A DNA stretch of 42,211 nt from positions 1 to 42,211 of the IMG/VR virus record IMGVR_UViG_3300033273_000507; one strand, 5' to 3'. Under the pieces are notes generated by a model, which had not been told where the DNA came from, did no database searches, and was given only the letters and a program-made list of their open reading frames with translations. Below, piece after piece: positions 8,223 to 15,973 of this stretch (position 1 is its first letter; each line of letters starts with the position of its first letter). Position numbers and translations under genes: made by a program. The DNA comes from a virus.

Positions 8223-8237
8223 TACGGCAATGCCGTA
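8223..8237 (-). other. Small hairpin in the scaffold leader
   Basis: TACGGC-AAT-GCCGTA forms a perfect 6-bp stem with a 3-base loop between the predicted promoter and the scaffold ribosome-binding site. As it would sit near the 5' end of the mRNA, it may slow decay. Its role is inferred. Confidence 0.4.
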
Positions 8238-8242
8238 TCTCT

Positions 8243-8271
8243 AATATACCGATGTTTGTCGCATCTATCAA
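8243..8271 (-). promoter_or_regulatory. Sigma70-like promoter for scaffold/capsid genes
   Basis: On the minus strand TTGATA (8271-8266) and TATATT (8248-8243) are separated by exactly 17 bases. Each hexamer matches the consensus at five of six positions. It lies in the only gap of note (80 bases) in the terminase-to-nozzle block, directly before scaffold and capsid, which need high expression. Confidence 0.6.
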
Positions 8272-8287
8272 CAAACACAGTAATTTG

Positions 8288-10354
8288 TTACTGGTTCGCA
8301 CCCATTGGCGCTAATCCTCCGCCGCTGGGCAACTGTCTCGGCGCATTATCTGCACCACCTCCTGGAGCGCCCTGCAATGCGGGATCACCAGTACCTGGCC
8401 GTTGCAGCTGATTCATAGCCACAATGGACGGGATTTTTTCAGCAAACGCTGTTGTCAAGTCTAGCTTGTCATCCAGGCGTTTCAGCAATTCTTTAGCAAG
8501 CCACTTCGGATCGATGCCTGGGATCTGTAACAAGAACGGCATGATCCGCTCGATGTTTGCCAGTTCAGCGGCTCGGTTAGGCTTGCCTGTCGATCCAGCC
8601 TCGATCTCAAGGAATACCTCTTCCATGATCTCTTCCCTGGTCATCTCAGGCCACACAGCCCCAGGGCCAGCAATCTTCTTCACTTCGTCAATCGACATTT
8701 CCAAAAGAAGCACTTGACCAGCTGCTCGAGCAACCTCGGACATAAAGCTGTCCAACTCATCGACATTTGCGCCCATGCTCGACATTCTTGCGGATTCAGC
8801 GATGCTGGTTTCCGTGGCTGTCGCCCTGGATAAACCGCCGAATTGCGCTTCTTGAGCGCCTACGACCAACTGAATGTCATCAAAGATAGTTCTGACTTCG
8901 TACAGATTTGGGTCAATTCCGATCTGGCCTACAGGCTGGATAACGTCATTTACCTTCTGGCCAGCAGCCAGGGCTTGCAACTCAATAACGGCATTGGCCG
9001 GATGCGTAGCCAGCTTTTCCTTATCAGCATCCTCGAGGACACCAGCTGGCGCTGCATACTTAGGCCGATTTGCACGGCGATGCTCACGCAGCCCCTGTCT
9101 TGCGCGGTTGTATTCGTGCTGCATTGGAAGAAGCAAGCTAACATCCGATGGTGGGTACAGGTGATCCTTATGCTCAACCTCATTGAAGACCAGGGCGAAA
9201 ATGGGCCAGAAAGTCTCAACACGCACATCTGGAGACATAGGCTCACGCAAGAAATCTTCGTATCCATCTGCTATGCAATACTGCAACCCAGACTTTCGGT
9301 CATATATTTCATAAACCTGGACAAGACCGTCTGGCGCACCTTCGCCATTGATCTCGTCATATGAAGTACGCTGCTTGTAAGGATCGTTAGGCCCAGTCAA
9401 GCGGCCTTTCATATCATATGAGCGATATTGGTCTTTTAGATCGACATTATAGATTTCCTTGACCTCATCTGGAGTCAGGAACAATTCATGCGCGATCCAG
9501 GCAGCGCCAACAAATCCGCGCAACTGACGGCACATCGGATCAATAATAACGCTTGCCGACTCAGGAAAATCAAACACCAATCCCTCACGCAGCGTTATCA
9601 TTGGCTCTTCCATCAAAGCCTTCAGTGACAACGCCAGTTCTTCGATCTGATGATCGTCTTGCTCGATCTCGCCTTCAGCCGCCTCTTTTGCGATACGGCG
9701 CAGATAATCAAGCTGTGCCTGGACATCTGATATTTTAGCCGCGACCTCGGGGCTGCGATCCATGTCCCGCTGGAACCCAACCTTCACATAACCCACGCCT
9801 GTAGTAATAACGCGGCGAACAAGAGCCTTCATTTGCGCCTTAAAGTTAGGCTGCTGCTCTTTCATATAATAATCAAACAATCGCTCTAATGTTTTAGCGA
9901 CATTATCCAGCATCTTCTGATGCGTGTTTGCCTGGGTGTAATCCTGGATAATTGCAGAGGCTTCTAAAGGAACAGGCATACCTGTAGTCGATGCAGCTTG
10001 GGATGCCTGGTAAGCCATCATCAAGGTTTCAGCGTTGCCATCCCATACCTGGTGTTCCATCCTGGTACGGCGCTGGGCAATGGCTTTAGGGTTTTTCGCA
10101 TAAAGCGCTGCTGTGCGCTGCTGAACGTGGCGCTGTAGGATATTCGCGACATACTGTTCTTCCGTCCAGTTTTTGTCGTCATAACCTCTCAGGGCTGCGT
10201 CCATGTCGCGGCGCATTTGCTTATATGCTTTTTCGTGGAAATTTTTAGCCTGTTTGACTTTTGCCATCCAAGCCTTAACTAGCTTTTTACGGCGTTCTGT
10301 TGGTTCGGGCTTTTCTGCGCTGTCTGTCGCAACAATCAACATATCATTGTGCAT
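8288..10354 (-). CDS. Portal protein, 688 aa
   Basis: The length (688 residues) and order (directly after terminase large subunit, before scaffold) fit a podoviral portal. The N-terminal part is helical and basic. Residues about 85-230 contain RHVQQRTAALYAKNPKAIAQ and ALVRRVITTGVGYVKVGF, typical of the clip/wing region. The segment FDFPESASVIIDPMCRQL and the later VFNEVEHKDHLYPPSDVSLLLPMQHEYNRARQ (read in parts) are characteristic of P22/SU10-like portals, where the channel helix with 'EYNRAR' follows. The C-terminus is Gly/Pro-rich (QGAPGGGADNAPR), a disordered barrel-region tail. The start overlaps the terminase stop by one base (TAATG). Confidence 0.88.
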   Translation of the reverse strand: MHNDMLIVATDSAEKPEPTERRKKLVKAWMAKVKQAKNFHEKAYKQMRRDMDAALRGYDDKNWTEEQYVANILQRHVQQRTAALYAKNPKAIAQRRTRMEHQVWDGNAETLMMAYQASQAASTTGMPVPLEASAIIQDYTQANTHQKMLDNVAKTLERLFDYYMKEQQPNFKAQMKALVRRVITTGVGYVKVGFQRDMDRSPEVAAKISDVQAQLDYLRRIAKEAAEGEIEQDDHQIEELALSLKALMEEPMITLREGLVFDFPESASVIIDPMCRQLRGFVGAAWIAHELFLTPDEVKEIYNVDLKDQYRSYDMKGRLTGPNDPYKQRTSYDEINGEGAPDGLVQVYEIYDRKSGLQYCIADGYEDFLREPMSPDVRVETFWPIFALVFNEVEHKDHLYPPSDVSLLLPMQHEYNRARQGLREHRRANRPKYAAPAGVLEDADKEKLATHPANAVIELQALAAGQKVNDVIQPVGQIGIDPNLYEVRTIFDDIQLVVGAQEAQFGGLSRATATETSIAESARMSSMGANVDELDSFMSEVARAAGQVLLLEMSIDEVKKIAGPGAVWPEMTREEIMEEVFLEIEAGSTGKPNRAAELANIERIMPFLLQIPGIDPKWLAKELLKRLDDKLDLTTAFAEKIPSIVAMNQLQRPGTGDPALQGAPGGGADNAPRQLPSGGGLAPMGANQ

Positions 10355-11934
10355 TAAAATCCACCAGTCGCACTAAGCAACCGCTCCTGTTTATCTCGTT
10401 GTGACGCATCCCATTTAACCCATGCAAGCGTACCAACCTTTGGTGTCATATCCTGTTTAGCTGCCATTCCACCAGGCGTAGCAAGCCTCGAAAGGCCCAT
10501 ACCTACCCACGCTATTGTATCAACAAAATCGTCATGGCGCGAGTTCGGGAACTTTAATAATTCGTCAACTGCTTTTTGCGTCCAAAACGATGATTTTGGC
10601 AGCTTCACCTTTTTCATAGCCATCCGGCCCATAATTGACTGCGCTCTCTGCACTTTATTATGGACAGGGGTGACTTCTTCGATGCGGCAATATACCCGCT
10701 CTTCTGCCATTCTTTTTCGCAAGAACGGCCCAATCGCTTTACTGATGTGGCCTTTCTCGGCCCACCAGATCAGCGGTTTATGCTTTTTCATCAGATCCAG
10801 CATTGCATTAACCACCTTGTCGGCTGGCTGTTTTTCCCACCAGCAATCAAGAAGGTATATGTCATCATGCTTATCAACGCCCACTATCAGTAAACACGTT
10901 GCATCATTCCTGGTCTTGTCAACGCCGACAGCATGATCTGACGCAGCATAAATACGCAAATCATCCGGCAGCTGACGCTTATCGTAGAACACCAGGTTAT
11001 CGCGCTGAAACAGATCTCCGTCCTCTGGCGTTGGCTTTCCCTGGTAAAGAGCAGCAAAGCCTCGAGGATCTAGCCGCCTCTGCGCTTCCATAAACTCTGT
11101 GTCAAAACGCTCTGGCCACAATAGTTCGCCAGGCTTACGGCCCAGCGGATCATCGTCTTCTGCCAGGGCTGGCAAGTTAATGATCTTCCACTTCGCCGCT
11201 TCTTCCTCAGAATAGTGCGGGTTTGTGGGGTCTGTTAGACGGCCAATCAGGTCATCTTCATGCCACCTGGTTTGCACAATCACGATAGATGCTGATGCCG
11301 TCATCAGTCGTGTCATCAGCACCTGGGTAAACCATTGCCAAAGTTGTTCGCGCAGCGTAGGGCTGTTTGCCTCGATGCTGTCCTTAATAGGGTCATCGAG
11401 GATAACAAAGTCACCGCCACGGCCAGTAATCGAGCCGCCGCGCCCAACAAACACAGACATACCGCCAGCAGCGGTCTGGATTCTGGACTTAGACGCGCCG
11501 CCTTTACGGAACCCAAACCTGGGGAAAATCTGCTTATATTGAGGCGTGGACATGATGTTGCGAACGTCCGCGCCAAAGTCTTTCGCAAAATCTTCGTTGT
11601 ATGTAGCAAAAATCACGCTGCGGTAAGGGTCTTTGCCCTGCAACCAGGGGACAAACCGCCTGGAAATCAACTCTGATTTGCCATGCCTGGGCGGCATAGA
11701 CACAATTAGGCGTGGAATGTGGCCCTTTTCAACCTTCTCTAACACTTTAGCCAGGGCGCGGTGGTGTTTTGCGTCCTTGAAAAGTGACAGATCCAGGTCA
11801 TCTGGATCATCTGGATCAGGCATTGTGAATTTTGTGAACTTCAAAAAGTCATCGCGGCACTCAATGGCCAGCTTTTGCCGTCTTGCAGCCGCAATCTTCT
11901 TTTCAAGGTCTGTTAGCTGCTTCTCTTTGTTCAT
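10354..11934 (-). CDS. terL: Terminase large subunit, 526 aa
   Basis: Packaging motor ATPase and nuclease. Walker A is MPPRHGKSEL at about residues 80-89. Walker B is DFVILDDPIKD, with the following coupling motif region around TRLMTASASIVIVQTRWHEDD. The C-terminal RNase H-like nuclease has a first acidic strand AASDHAVGVDK, a second around DDIYLLDCWWEK, and a last aspartate pair in SRHDDFVDTIAW. I chose the ATG at 11934, which overlaps the endolysin stop as ATGA; the in-frame upstream ATG at 11988 would extend 58 bases into the endolysin gene. The small subunit lies some 9 kb away, at 20733-21218. Confidence 0.93.
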   Translation of the reverse strand: MNKEKQLTDLEKKIAAARRQKLAIECRDDFLKFTKFTMPDPDDPDDLDLSLFKDAKHHRALAKVLEKVEKGHIPRLIVSMPPRHGKSELISRRFVPWLQGKDPYRSVIFATYNEDFAKDFGADVRNIMSTPQYKQIFPRFGFRKGGASKSRIQTAAGGMSVFVGRGGSITGRGGDFVILDDPIKDSIEANSPTLREQLWQWFTQVLMTRLMTASASIVIVQTRWHEDDLIGRLTDPTNPHYSEEEAAKWKIINLPALAEDDDPLGRKPGELLWPERFDTEFMEAQRRLDPRGFAALYQGKPTPEDGDLFQRDNLVFYDKRQLPDDLRIYAASDHAVGVDKTRNDATCLLIVGVDKHDDIYLLDCWWEKQPADKVVNAMLDLMKKHKPLIWWAEKGHISKAIGPFLRKRMAEERVYCRIEEVTPVHNKVQRAQSIMGRMAMKKVKLPKSSFWTQKAVDELLKFPNSRHDDFVDTIAWVGMGLSRLATPGGMAAKQDMTPKVGTLAWVKWDASQRDKQERLLSATGGF

Positions 11935-12446
11935 GCTACCGCCATACCCAACGCAGACATCCGCGTTTCTTTGTTGCGGCGCAACCATCCTTTGCCGAAA
12001 TGGTCAAAATCTTTCAAAGCGCGGTAAAACAACTCGCGCTCTTCAGCCATAGCCTCAATAATCTCTTTCGGATCTCGTTCAGCAACAGCAGCCAGGGTCT
12101 TAGGGCCAATAGCACCATCAACGCTGGCGTTTACAGCCCTCTGGAGAGCCTTTGCGGCCCTGGAAGGCCCAGAGTTCACAGCCCAATCAAAGACGCACCA
12201 GTCAACGCCAGAAGGCAAGTGATCGGCCTTTACCTTATCCCAGTATAACTGCTTATATACTGGCATAACGTCATCAGGCGTCAGATCCCGCATCTCTTGT
12301 TCCGTCACTTCTCGGCCCCGAACCATCTCAAGGACAGATTTAGTGACTCCAAGATTCGTCATGCCACCGTTATCTCGCTCGTCATTCACGAATCCGCCTT
12401 CGTGCTGGAGCAGCATATCAAAGCATTTGCTGAAATTGTCGTTCAT
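11931..12446 (-). CDS. Endolysin, glycoside hydrolase family 108
   Basis: A 171-residue muramidase-type lysin. The N-terminal motif LLQHEGGFVNDERDNGG carries the family's catalytic Glu (Glu16 in EGGF), followed by TNLGVT. The helix with YKQLYWDKVKAD and VFDWAVNSGPSRAAKALQRA, then VDGAIGPKTLAAV, forms the C-terminal peptidoglycan-binding (PG_binding_3-like) part. It has no signal peptide or membrane segment, so it should need a holin to reach the wall. It overlaps the upstream holin gene and the downstream terminase gene by 4 bases each. Confidence 0.9.
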   Translation of the reverse strand: MNDNFSKCFDMLLQHEGGFVNDERDNGGMTNLGVTKSVLEMVRGREVTEQEMRDLTPDDVMPVYKQLYWDKVKADHLPSGVDWCVFDWAVNSGPSRAAKALQRAVNASVDGAIGPKTLAAVAERDPKEIIEAMAEERELFYRALKDFDHFGKGWLRRNKETRMSALGMAVA

Positions 12447-12826
12447 TTTGTGTCCGTCTTCTTCAGCTTGTCGAAACTTCTCATGCCGCCGATGCCCAAC
12501 ATTCCAAGCAAAAGAGGCATCATAACGCTCATGTCGGCCTGGGGGATCTCAACGCCAAACCCAGCACATATCGGGCTAATCAAAAAATTTACGGCCATAC
12601 CAAGGACAGCAACGTAGCCAGCCAGGGGACGCCAAGATGCCTGGAACCAGTTTCCCTTTGCGTCTGCTTTCAGCACCTCGATTTGCGCTAACATGGCCTC
12701 CTGGGCATGACGTTCCGACATCGTTGCTATTTCGTGGGCCAGGGCTGCCTTCTGGTCTTTATCCTCGATAAACTTATCCAGGATGCCAGTGACAGGCCCA
12801 ACAAGGCTGCCAATAATGTTCATCAT
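12443..12826 (-). CDS. Holin of the 3TM / GTA-holin type
   Basis: The 127-residue product has an N-terminal amphipathic segment (IGSLVGPVTGILDKFIED), a charged helix, and two clear hydrophobic spans (AGYVAVLGMAVNFLISPICAG and MMPLLLGMLGIGGM). It ends in a basic tail (RSFDKLKKTDTK). The layout, with a helix-rich N-terminus, the sequence NWFQASWRPLAGYV and the GMLGIGG motif, matches the Holin_3TM/GTA_holin_3TM family. It is directly upstream of the endolysin with an ATGA overlap. GAGGGG supplies the ribosome-binding site. Confidence 0.85.
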   Translation of the reverse strand: MMNIIGSLVGPVTGILDKFIEDKDQKAALAHEIATMSERHAQEAMLAQIEVLKADAKGNWFQASWRPLAGYVAVLGMAVNFLISPICAGFGVEIPQADMSVMMPLLLGMLGIGGMRSFDKLKKTDTK

Positions 12827-13029
12827 GTGTTTTTCCCCTCATGGTTAATCCAAACTGCAAACATCCCGCTGAAGCAGCCGCAAATCGTTGAAACGAACGC
12901 GGTTTGCTGGGTTGTCGCAGATGCCCCCAATTCCATAAACCAAGACGCACAGTTCCACGCCATTAGCGTGGATGCTGCCATCATTACCCTGGGTAGGATT
13001 TTTAATTTAAGAAACTGCTCGGCTGTCAT
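12823..13029 (-). CDS. Second small holin-like membrane protein, 68 aa
   Basis: Two hydrophobic spans (VMMAASTLMAWNCASWFMEL and FVSTICGCFSGMFAVWI) are joined by a short polar turn with TTQQTAF. A basic N-terminus (KLKILPR) and a charged tail (HEGKNT) complete it. The pattern resembles DUF7940-type phage holins. GGAGGT lies 9 bases before the ATG at 13029, which is inside the end of the upstream nuclease gene (23-base overlap). With the 3TM holin directly downstream this phage may use two pore-forming proteins, or this may be a pinholin or antiholin; the sequence cannot decide. Confidence 0.7.
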   Translation of the reverse strand: MTAEQFLKLKILPRVMMAASTLMAWNCASWFMELGASATTQQTAFVSTICGCFSGMFAVWINHEGKNT

Positions 13030-13438
13030 ACTGCGCTACCTCCAGGGCATCGAACCAAGTTCGAGCTTCTTCTTTATGATCGAGAAAACGTGCTTCATTG
13101 ATGCGGGTTGTAACCGTTGTAATGTCGCACGATGGAAGGAAGACACAGCGTCTGTGGTTGATTGCAACAAGCGCGAATATATCGACTTCGCCAGCGCTAT
13201 ATAGCTTTTTGCTTTTGACGCCATGCGCTGTTCTAAATGAGTAAGTTGAAACGTGAAAGACTGATGCTTCCTTTTGCAAGGATGCTTTAACTTGGACTCG
13301 TATAAATTCGCTACCACAGTCAACCAGTAAGTCATATTTTCTGTTTGCAACGGCTGTAGCCTGGAAACCTAGCAACTCGAGGGCAGCAGAGGCTATCAAT
13401 TCGCCCGACCTTCCAATAGACAAGGCGGACGGTTTCAT
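13007..13438 (-). CDS. PD-(D/E)XK endonuclease-like protein (PDDEXK_11 type)
   Basis: The 143-residue product begins SIGRSGELIASAALELLGF with Glu13 in the first helix. ANRKYDLLVD follows with Asp36 on the next strand, then EFIRVQVKAS with Gln49-Val-Lys51, the (D/E)xK strand in its QxK variant. This E-D-QxK order is that of the small group-I-intron-endonuclease-like and Holliday-resolvase-like PDDEXK_11 family. The remaining half (VDIFALVAINHRRCVFLP, then TTRIN) agrees with that fold. A nuclease between two lysis genes is unexpected. It may be a free-standing homing-type or anti-competitor nuclease, or it may help packaging. The function is inferred from the family. Confidence 0.75.
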   Translation of the reverse strand: MKPSALSIGRSGELIASAALELLGFQATAVANRKYDLLVDCGSEFIRVQVKASLQKEASVFHVSTYSFRTAHGVKSKKLYSAGEVDIFALVAINHRRCVFLPSCDITTVTTRINEARFLDHKEEARTWFDALEVAQYDSRAVS

Positions 13439-13441
13439 CCG

Positions 13442-13903
13442 CTAGGCATCGCCTCGCAAGTATAAGACCCACCAAATAAAGCCAACTAAGGCAAGTATAA
13501 GAGCCAGGATAGCAAACCCAGCTATTGTATATTCGATGATGTCTGCGCGGCGCTGCTCCGCTAATTCCTTTTGCCGTTGTCTCTCCTTTCTCGCTTCCGC
13601 CTGGAACCTTTGCCAGTCTGACCAAAGCCCTGGGCGGCCTACCCAAATCATGGCTTCTTGCAACGACTTTTCAGCTTCTTTGATGGACTCGAGGGCCATA
13701 AATTCCTCGAAATCGTTTGCCGTTTCGCCTTTTATTTTTGCTAGAAACCCATTTTTCTTTTTATGAACCTTCTGTTCTAAATCCTGCTTTATCCCTACTA
13801 TCTGCCCGATCTGCTTTGCACACCTGGCCAGATCACCAGAGTTCGATACCGTTTGCTTCACCACCGCAAAAGCGGCATTGAAAGCTGCCAATTCCGCCAA
13901 CAT
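13442..13903 (-). CDS. Membrane-anchored coiled-coil protein, 153 aa
   Basis: About 115 residues of mostly helical, Lys/Glu/Arg-rich sequence (including KQDLEQKVHKKKNG and a long charged helix RFQAEARKERQRQKELAEQR) precede one C-terminal membrane span (YTIAGFAILALILALVGFIWWVLYL). The motif MIWVGRPGLWSDWQRF is distinctive and I believe recurrent in marine podovirus proteins of unknown role. GGAG lies 10 bases before the ATG at 13903. A spanin is an alternative, but the single membrane segment is at the C-terminus, opposite to a usual inner-membrane spanin. No function is assigned. Confidence 0.7.
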   Translation of the reverse strand: MLAELAAFNAAFAVVKQTVSNSGDLARCAKQIGQIVGIKQDLEQKVHKKKNGFLAKIKGETANDFEEFMALESIKEAEKSLQEAMIWVGRPGLWSDWQRFQAEARKERQRQKELAEQRRADIIEYTIAGFAILALILALVGFIWWVLYLRGDA

Positions 13904-13958
13904 AGCTTTCTGCTCCGCTTATGTGTTGGCCTCCCCCTCCTATGTCAGTCGTATCTCC

Positions 13959-14039
13959 CTACTTATGAAGTAAAATAACAATCACTACTAAAAGCATACC
14001 CATCTGAATTGCATCGAACCAAGGTATACCCAGCATCAT
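13959..14039 (-). CDS. Possible 26-residue single-span membrane peptide
   Basis: Frame ATG at 14039-14037 to TAG at 13961-13959. The product has a short polar start, then a hydrophobic stretch (MGMLLVVIVILL) and a basic end (HK). It occupies the gap between two other small membrane-protein genes, with GGGATGAG upstream as a weak ribosome-binding site. At this length chance cannot be excluded. Codon use, membrane-segment composition and tight packing make it plausible as a lysis accessory. Confidence 0.4.
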   Translation of the reverse strand: MMLGIPWFDAIQMGMLLVVIVILLHK

Positions 14040-14040
14040 C

Positions 14041-14247
14041 TCATCCCATCTTAAACAATACATTTGCCAGCATGACGATTATCGCGCCCAGACCAGCCAC
14101 CAAAAACACCTCAAGACGCTTCAGCCTGTAAAAAATTTCCTTAAACTGAATGTTATTTTCAGTCTCGAGCCTTGTGACTCGAGGCTCTAACTGATCCAAT
14201 CTGTTGTGAGCCTCTGATACGTTGCGCTGCGCCATGTCTAACCTCAT
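14041..14247 (-). CDS. XhlA-like small membrane protein, 68 aa
   Basis: A heptad-rich N-terminal coiled coil (HNRLDQLEPRVTRLETEN, then FKEIFYRLKRLE) leads into one C-terminal membrane span (VFLVAGLGAIIVMLANVLF). This is the architecture of XhlA/haemolysin-type phage proteins that act with holins. The ATG at 14247 overlaps the stop of the upstream chaperone (ATGA). A second ATG at 14235 is equally possible and would remove four residues. It is part of the lysis block. Confidence 0.7.
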   Translation of the reverse strand: MRLDMAQRNVSEAHNRLDQLEPRVTRLETENNIQFKEIFYRLKRLEVFLVAGLGAIIVMLANVLFKMG

Positions 14248-14636
14248 GCTGGAATATCAGGCCAGACAACATCATCAAGAGATGAATAGTTCTGCGGCAC
14301 ATCTCGTAATGCTTGCCTATAATCAATCTGGGCTTGCGTTGCTGTCCTGTCTGCGGCAACCATCCAATCGGATGCTGCCAAACGTCTGTCACGCTCTTCT
14401 CGCAAAAACCGCAAAGGCTTTTCTGTAACAAGAGCCGCCATTTTTGTGGAAATTTCATTCCATGTGACACCAAAGTCAGCTGGATCTGTGCTTTCAGTAG
14501 CAATTCCGTTTTGATCTGCGCCATTTAGTTTGACGAAAGACGCATTAAACTCAGACTCGGTTGTAGGCTCGCCCTCTAGTTTGTAGTTTTCAATACCCAA
14601 AGCAATAAGAGCGTCTGAAACAAATACATTGCTCAT
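14244..14636 (-). CDS. Tail-fibre assembly chaperone-like protein, copy 2
   Basis: The 130-residue product contains the recurrent chaperone signature LREERDRRLAASDWMVAADR, followed by YRQALRDVPQNY and SLDDVVWP. These segments are typical of the small proteins encoded directly after phage fibres (DUF4376/tail-assembly-chaperone type). The N-terminal half has YKLEGEPTTESEFNASF, almost the same as in the paralogue at 15581-15964. The ATG at 14636 is preceded by GGAG and overlaps the stop of the upstream fibre gene. It probably assists folding or trimerisation of that fibre; this is inference from position. Confidence 0.75.
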   Translation of the reverse strand: MSNVFVSDALIALGIENYKLEGEPTTESEFNASFVKLNGADQNGIATESTDPADFGVTWNEISTKMAALVTEKPLRFLREERDRRLAASDWMVAADRTATQAQIDYRQALRDVPQNYSSLDDVVWPDIPA

Positions 14637-15568
14637 TGGCGGATCTCCGTTGCGATAATGTGAACAGGCGCTGTCCATCCCCAGTTACTGTTGTTACCGT
14701 TTGAGTGGCAGAACAATGTGTTGTTTGAGCCTTCGCTAGAATAATAGAAACCATAGGTACAAGTGCTTGTTGTATTAGGAGCATCCACGCCAAGAAGTGT
14801 GTATTGATTTTGGTCATTTGCGTCATGGCCGTTGTTACTTCTTGCAAAAGCCGACTGAAGCAAGTTACGAGTACCTAAAGCCCCGCCTGTTGTGGAAAAG
14901 TCATAGTATGTGCTGCCAATCAACCTAAAAGGCTTAAACCCAAACAAGATGTTTGTCGCGCCTGTGGGGTTAAATGGGATAGCATATTGCACTACGAAAA
15001 TACTGTTAGAGAATTTTGGGGTAATGCTCAAACGAAAGTTGGTATGAACCTCTGTCCAGTTGTTAACTGGGTTTATTGTCATATATGTAACGGTGCTTCT
15101 GGTTTTTTGCTGGACAACACTCCCTGCACCGCCAATAGAACCTGACGCAGTTAAATCACCAGTAATATATACGCCAGATGCACTTGTCTCAAATTTCTTT
15201 GAGTTGTTGTGGTACAAAGAAACTGCGCCGCCATCCGTGTAAACCATAGCGTTGTGGTTTGCTGCGGAGTTCTGTAACGCAAAGTTTGATGCAAGAAGTT
15301 TTAGATTTCCAGTGCCGCCATCTCTAATATTAGAATTAGAGCCATCGTGGTAAATGGCCATGTCCTGGGAATCTCCCAGCTGTATTCTGTTTACATTTGC
15401 TCCAGAACTATCCCCTAGCTGAATATTGTTTCCGTTGGTTTGTAGCACTCCACCAAGCTGGGGCGTGGTGTCATTCACCAGGTCAGCAGCCGGAACATTA
15501 TCCAGAGCAGACGCAACAACATCGCCGTTCGCGTCTACAAGGCTTGCTATGTCATTTGCGCGGGTCAT
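14633..15568 (-). CDS. Tail-fibre / receptor-binding-type protein, 311 aa
   Basis: The first 60 residues (SLVDANGDVVASALDNVP, then TTPQLGGVLQTNGNNI) and the stretch IQLGDSSGANVNRIQLGDS followed by MAIYHDGSNSNI are typical shaft repeats of marine-phage fibres. AGSV at about residue 150 begins the C-terminal beta domain, which holds FRLSITPKFSNSIFVVQYA and ends HIIATEIRQ. The C-terminal domain shares the 'ITPxxxxSxIxV...ITxMEI' layout with the short proteins at 16558-17609. A chaperone gene follows directly and a paralogous chaperone precedes it. A receptor-binding role is inferred. Confidence 0.75.
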   Translation of the reverse strand: MTRANDIASLVDANGDVVASALDNVPAADLVNDTTPQLGGVLQTNGNNIQLGDSSGANVNRIQLGDSQDMAIYHDGSNSNIRDGGTGNLKLLASNFALQNSAANHNAMVYTDGGAVSLYHNNSKKFETSASGVYITGDLTASGSIGGAGSVVQQKTRSTVTYMTINPVNNWTEVHTNFRLSITPKFSNSIFVVQYAIPFNPTGATNILFGFKPFRLIGSTYYDFSTTGGALGTRNLLQSAFARSNNGHDANDQNQYTLLGVDAPNTTSTCTYGFYYSSEGSNNTLFCHSNGNNSNWGWTAPVHIIATEIRQ

Positions 15569-15580
15569 CGTTAACGCTCC

Positions 15581-15964
15581 TTATGGTTTGGTCGGCCAGA
15601 CCACATCATCGAGGCTGGTGTAGTTCTGGGGAACATCACGCAACGCTTGACGATATGCCGTCTCATCAGCTGACATCGTACGGTCGCTCGTTGCCCACCA
15701 GTCTGTTTCCGCGATGCGGCGGTTCCGCTCTTCACGGAGCAGTTTCAACGGCTCACCCGCGTTAAGCTCGGTGAGCTTTGCGCTGACAGCAGCCCAGTTT
15801 GTCCCCCAATCACTGGGGTTACTTGACTCGATTGCCGAACCATTGGCGTCCGATCCAGTGACCTTACGGAACATTGAATTAAACTCTGCTTCGGTTGTTG
15901 GCTCGCCCCGCAGCACCCATTCGGTAATGCCGAGTTCGCTAATTGCTTCTGCTACACTTGCCAT
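15581..15964 (-). CDS. Tail-fibre assembly chaperone-like protein, copy 1
   Basis: The 127-residue paralogue of the protein at 14244-14636. The C-terminal segments LREERNRRIAETDWWATSDR, YRQALRDVPQNYTSLDDVVWP and the N-terminal LRGEPTTEAEFNSMF correspond one to one. It follows three short fibre-tip-like genes and precedes the fourth fibre. Copy 1 keeps the WW of the family signature (DWWATSDR), which copy 2 has lost (DWMVAADR). Each copy may serve its own fibre. A tail-assembly-chaperone role is inferred from motif and position. Confidence 0.75.
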   Translation of the reverse strand: MASVAEAISELGITEWVLRGEPTTEAEFNSMFRKVTGSDANGSAIESSNPSDWGTNWAAVSAKLTELNAGEPLKLLREERNRRIAETDWWATSDRTMSADETAYRQALRDVPQNYTSLDDVVWPTKP

Positions 15965-15973
15965 TTTTTACTC

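Noticed and set aside
13442-13903. Inner-membrane spanin
   Set aside because: The only membrane span is at the C-terminus and there is no periplasmic domain or partner lipoprotein nearby.
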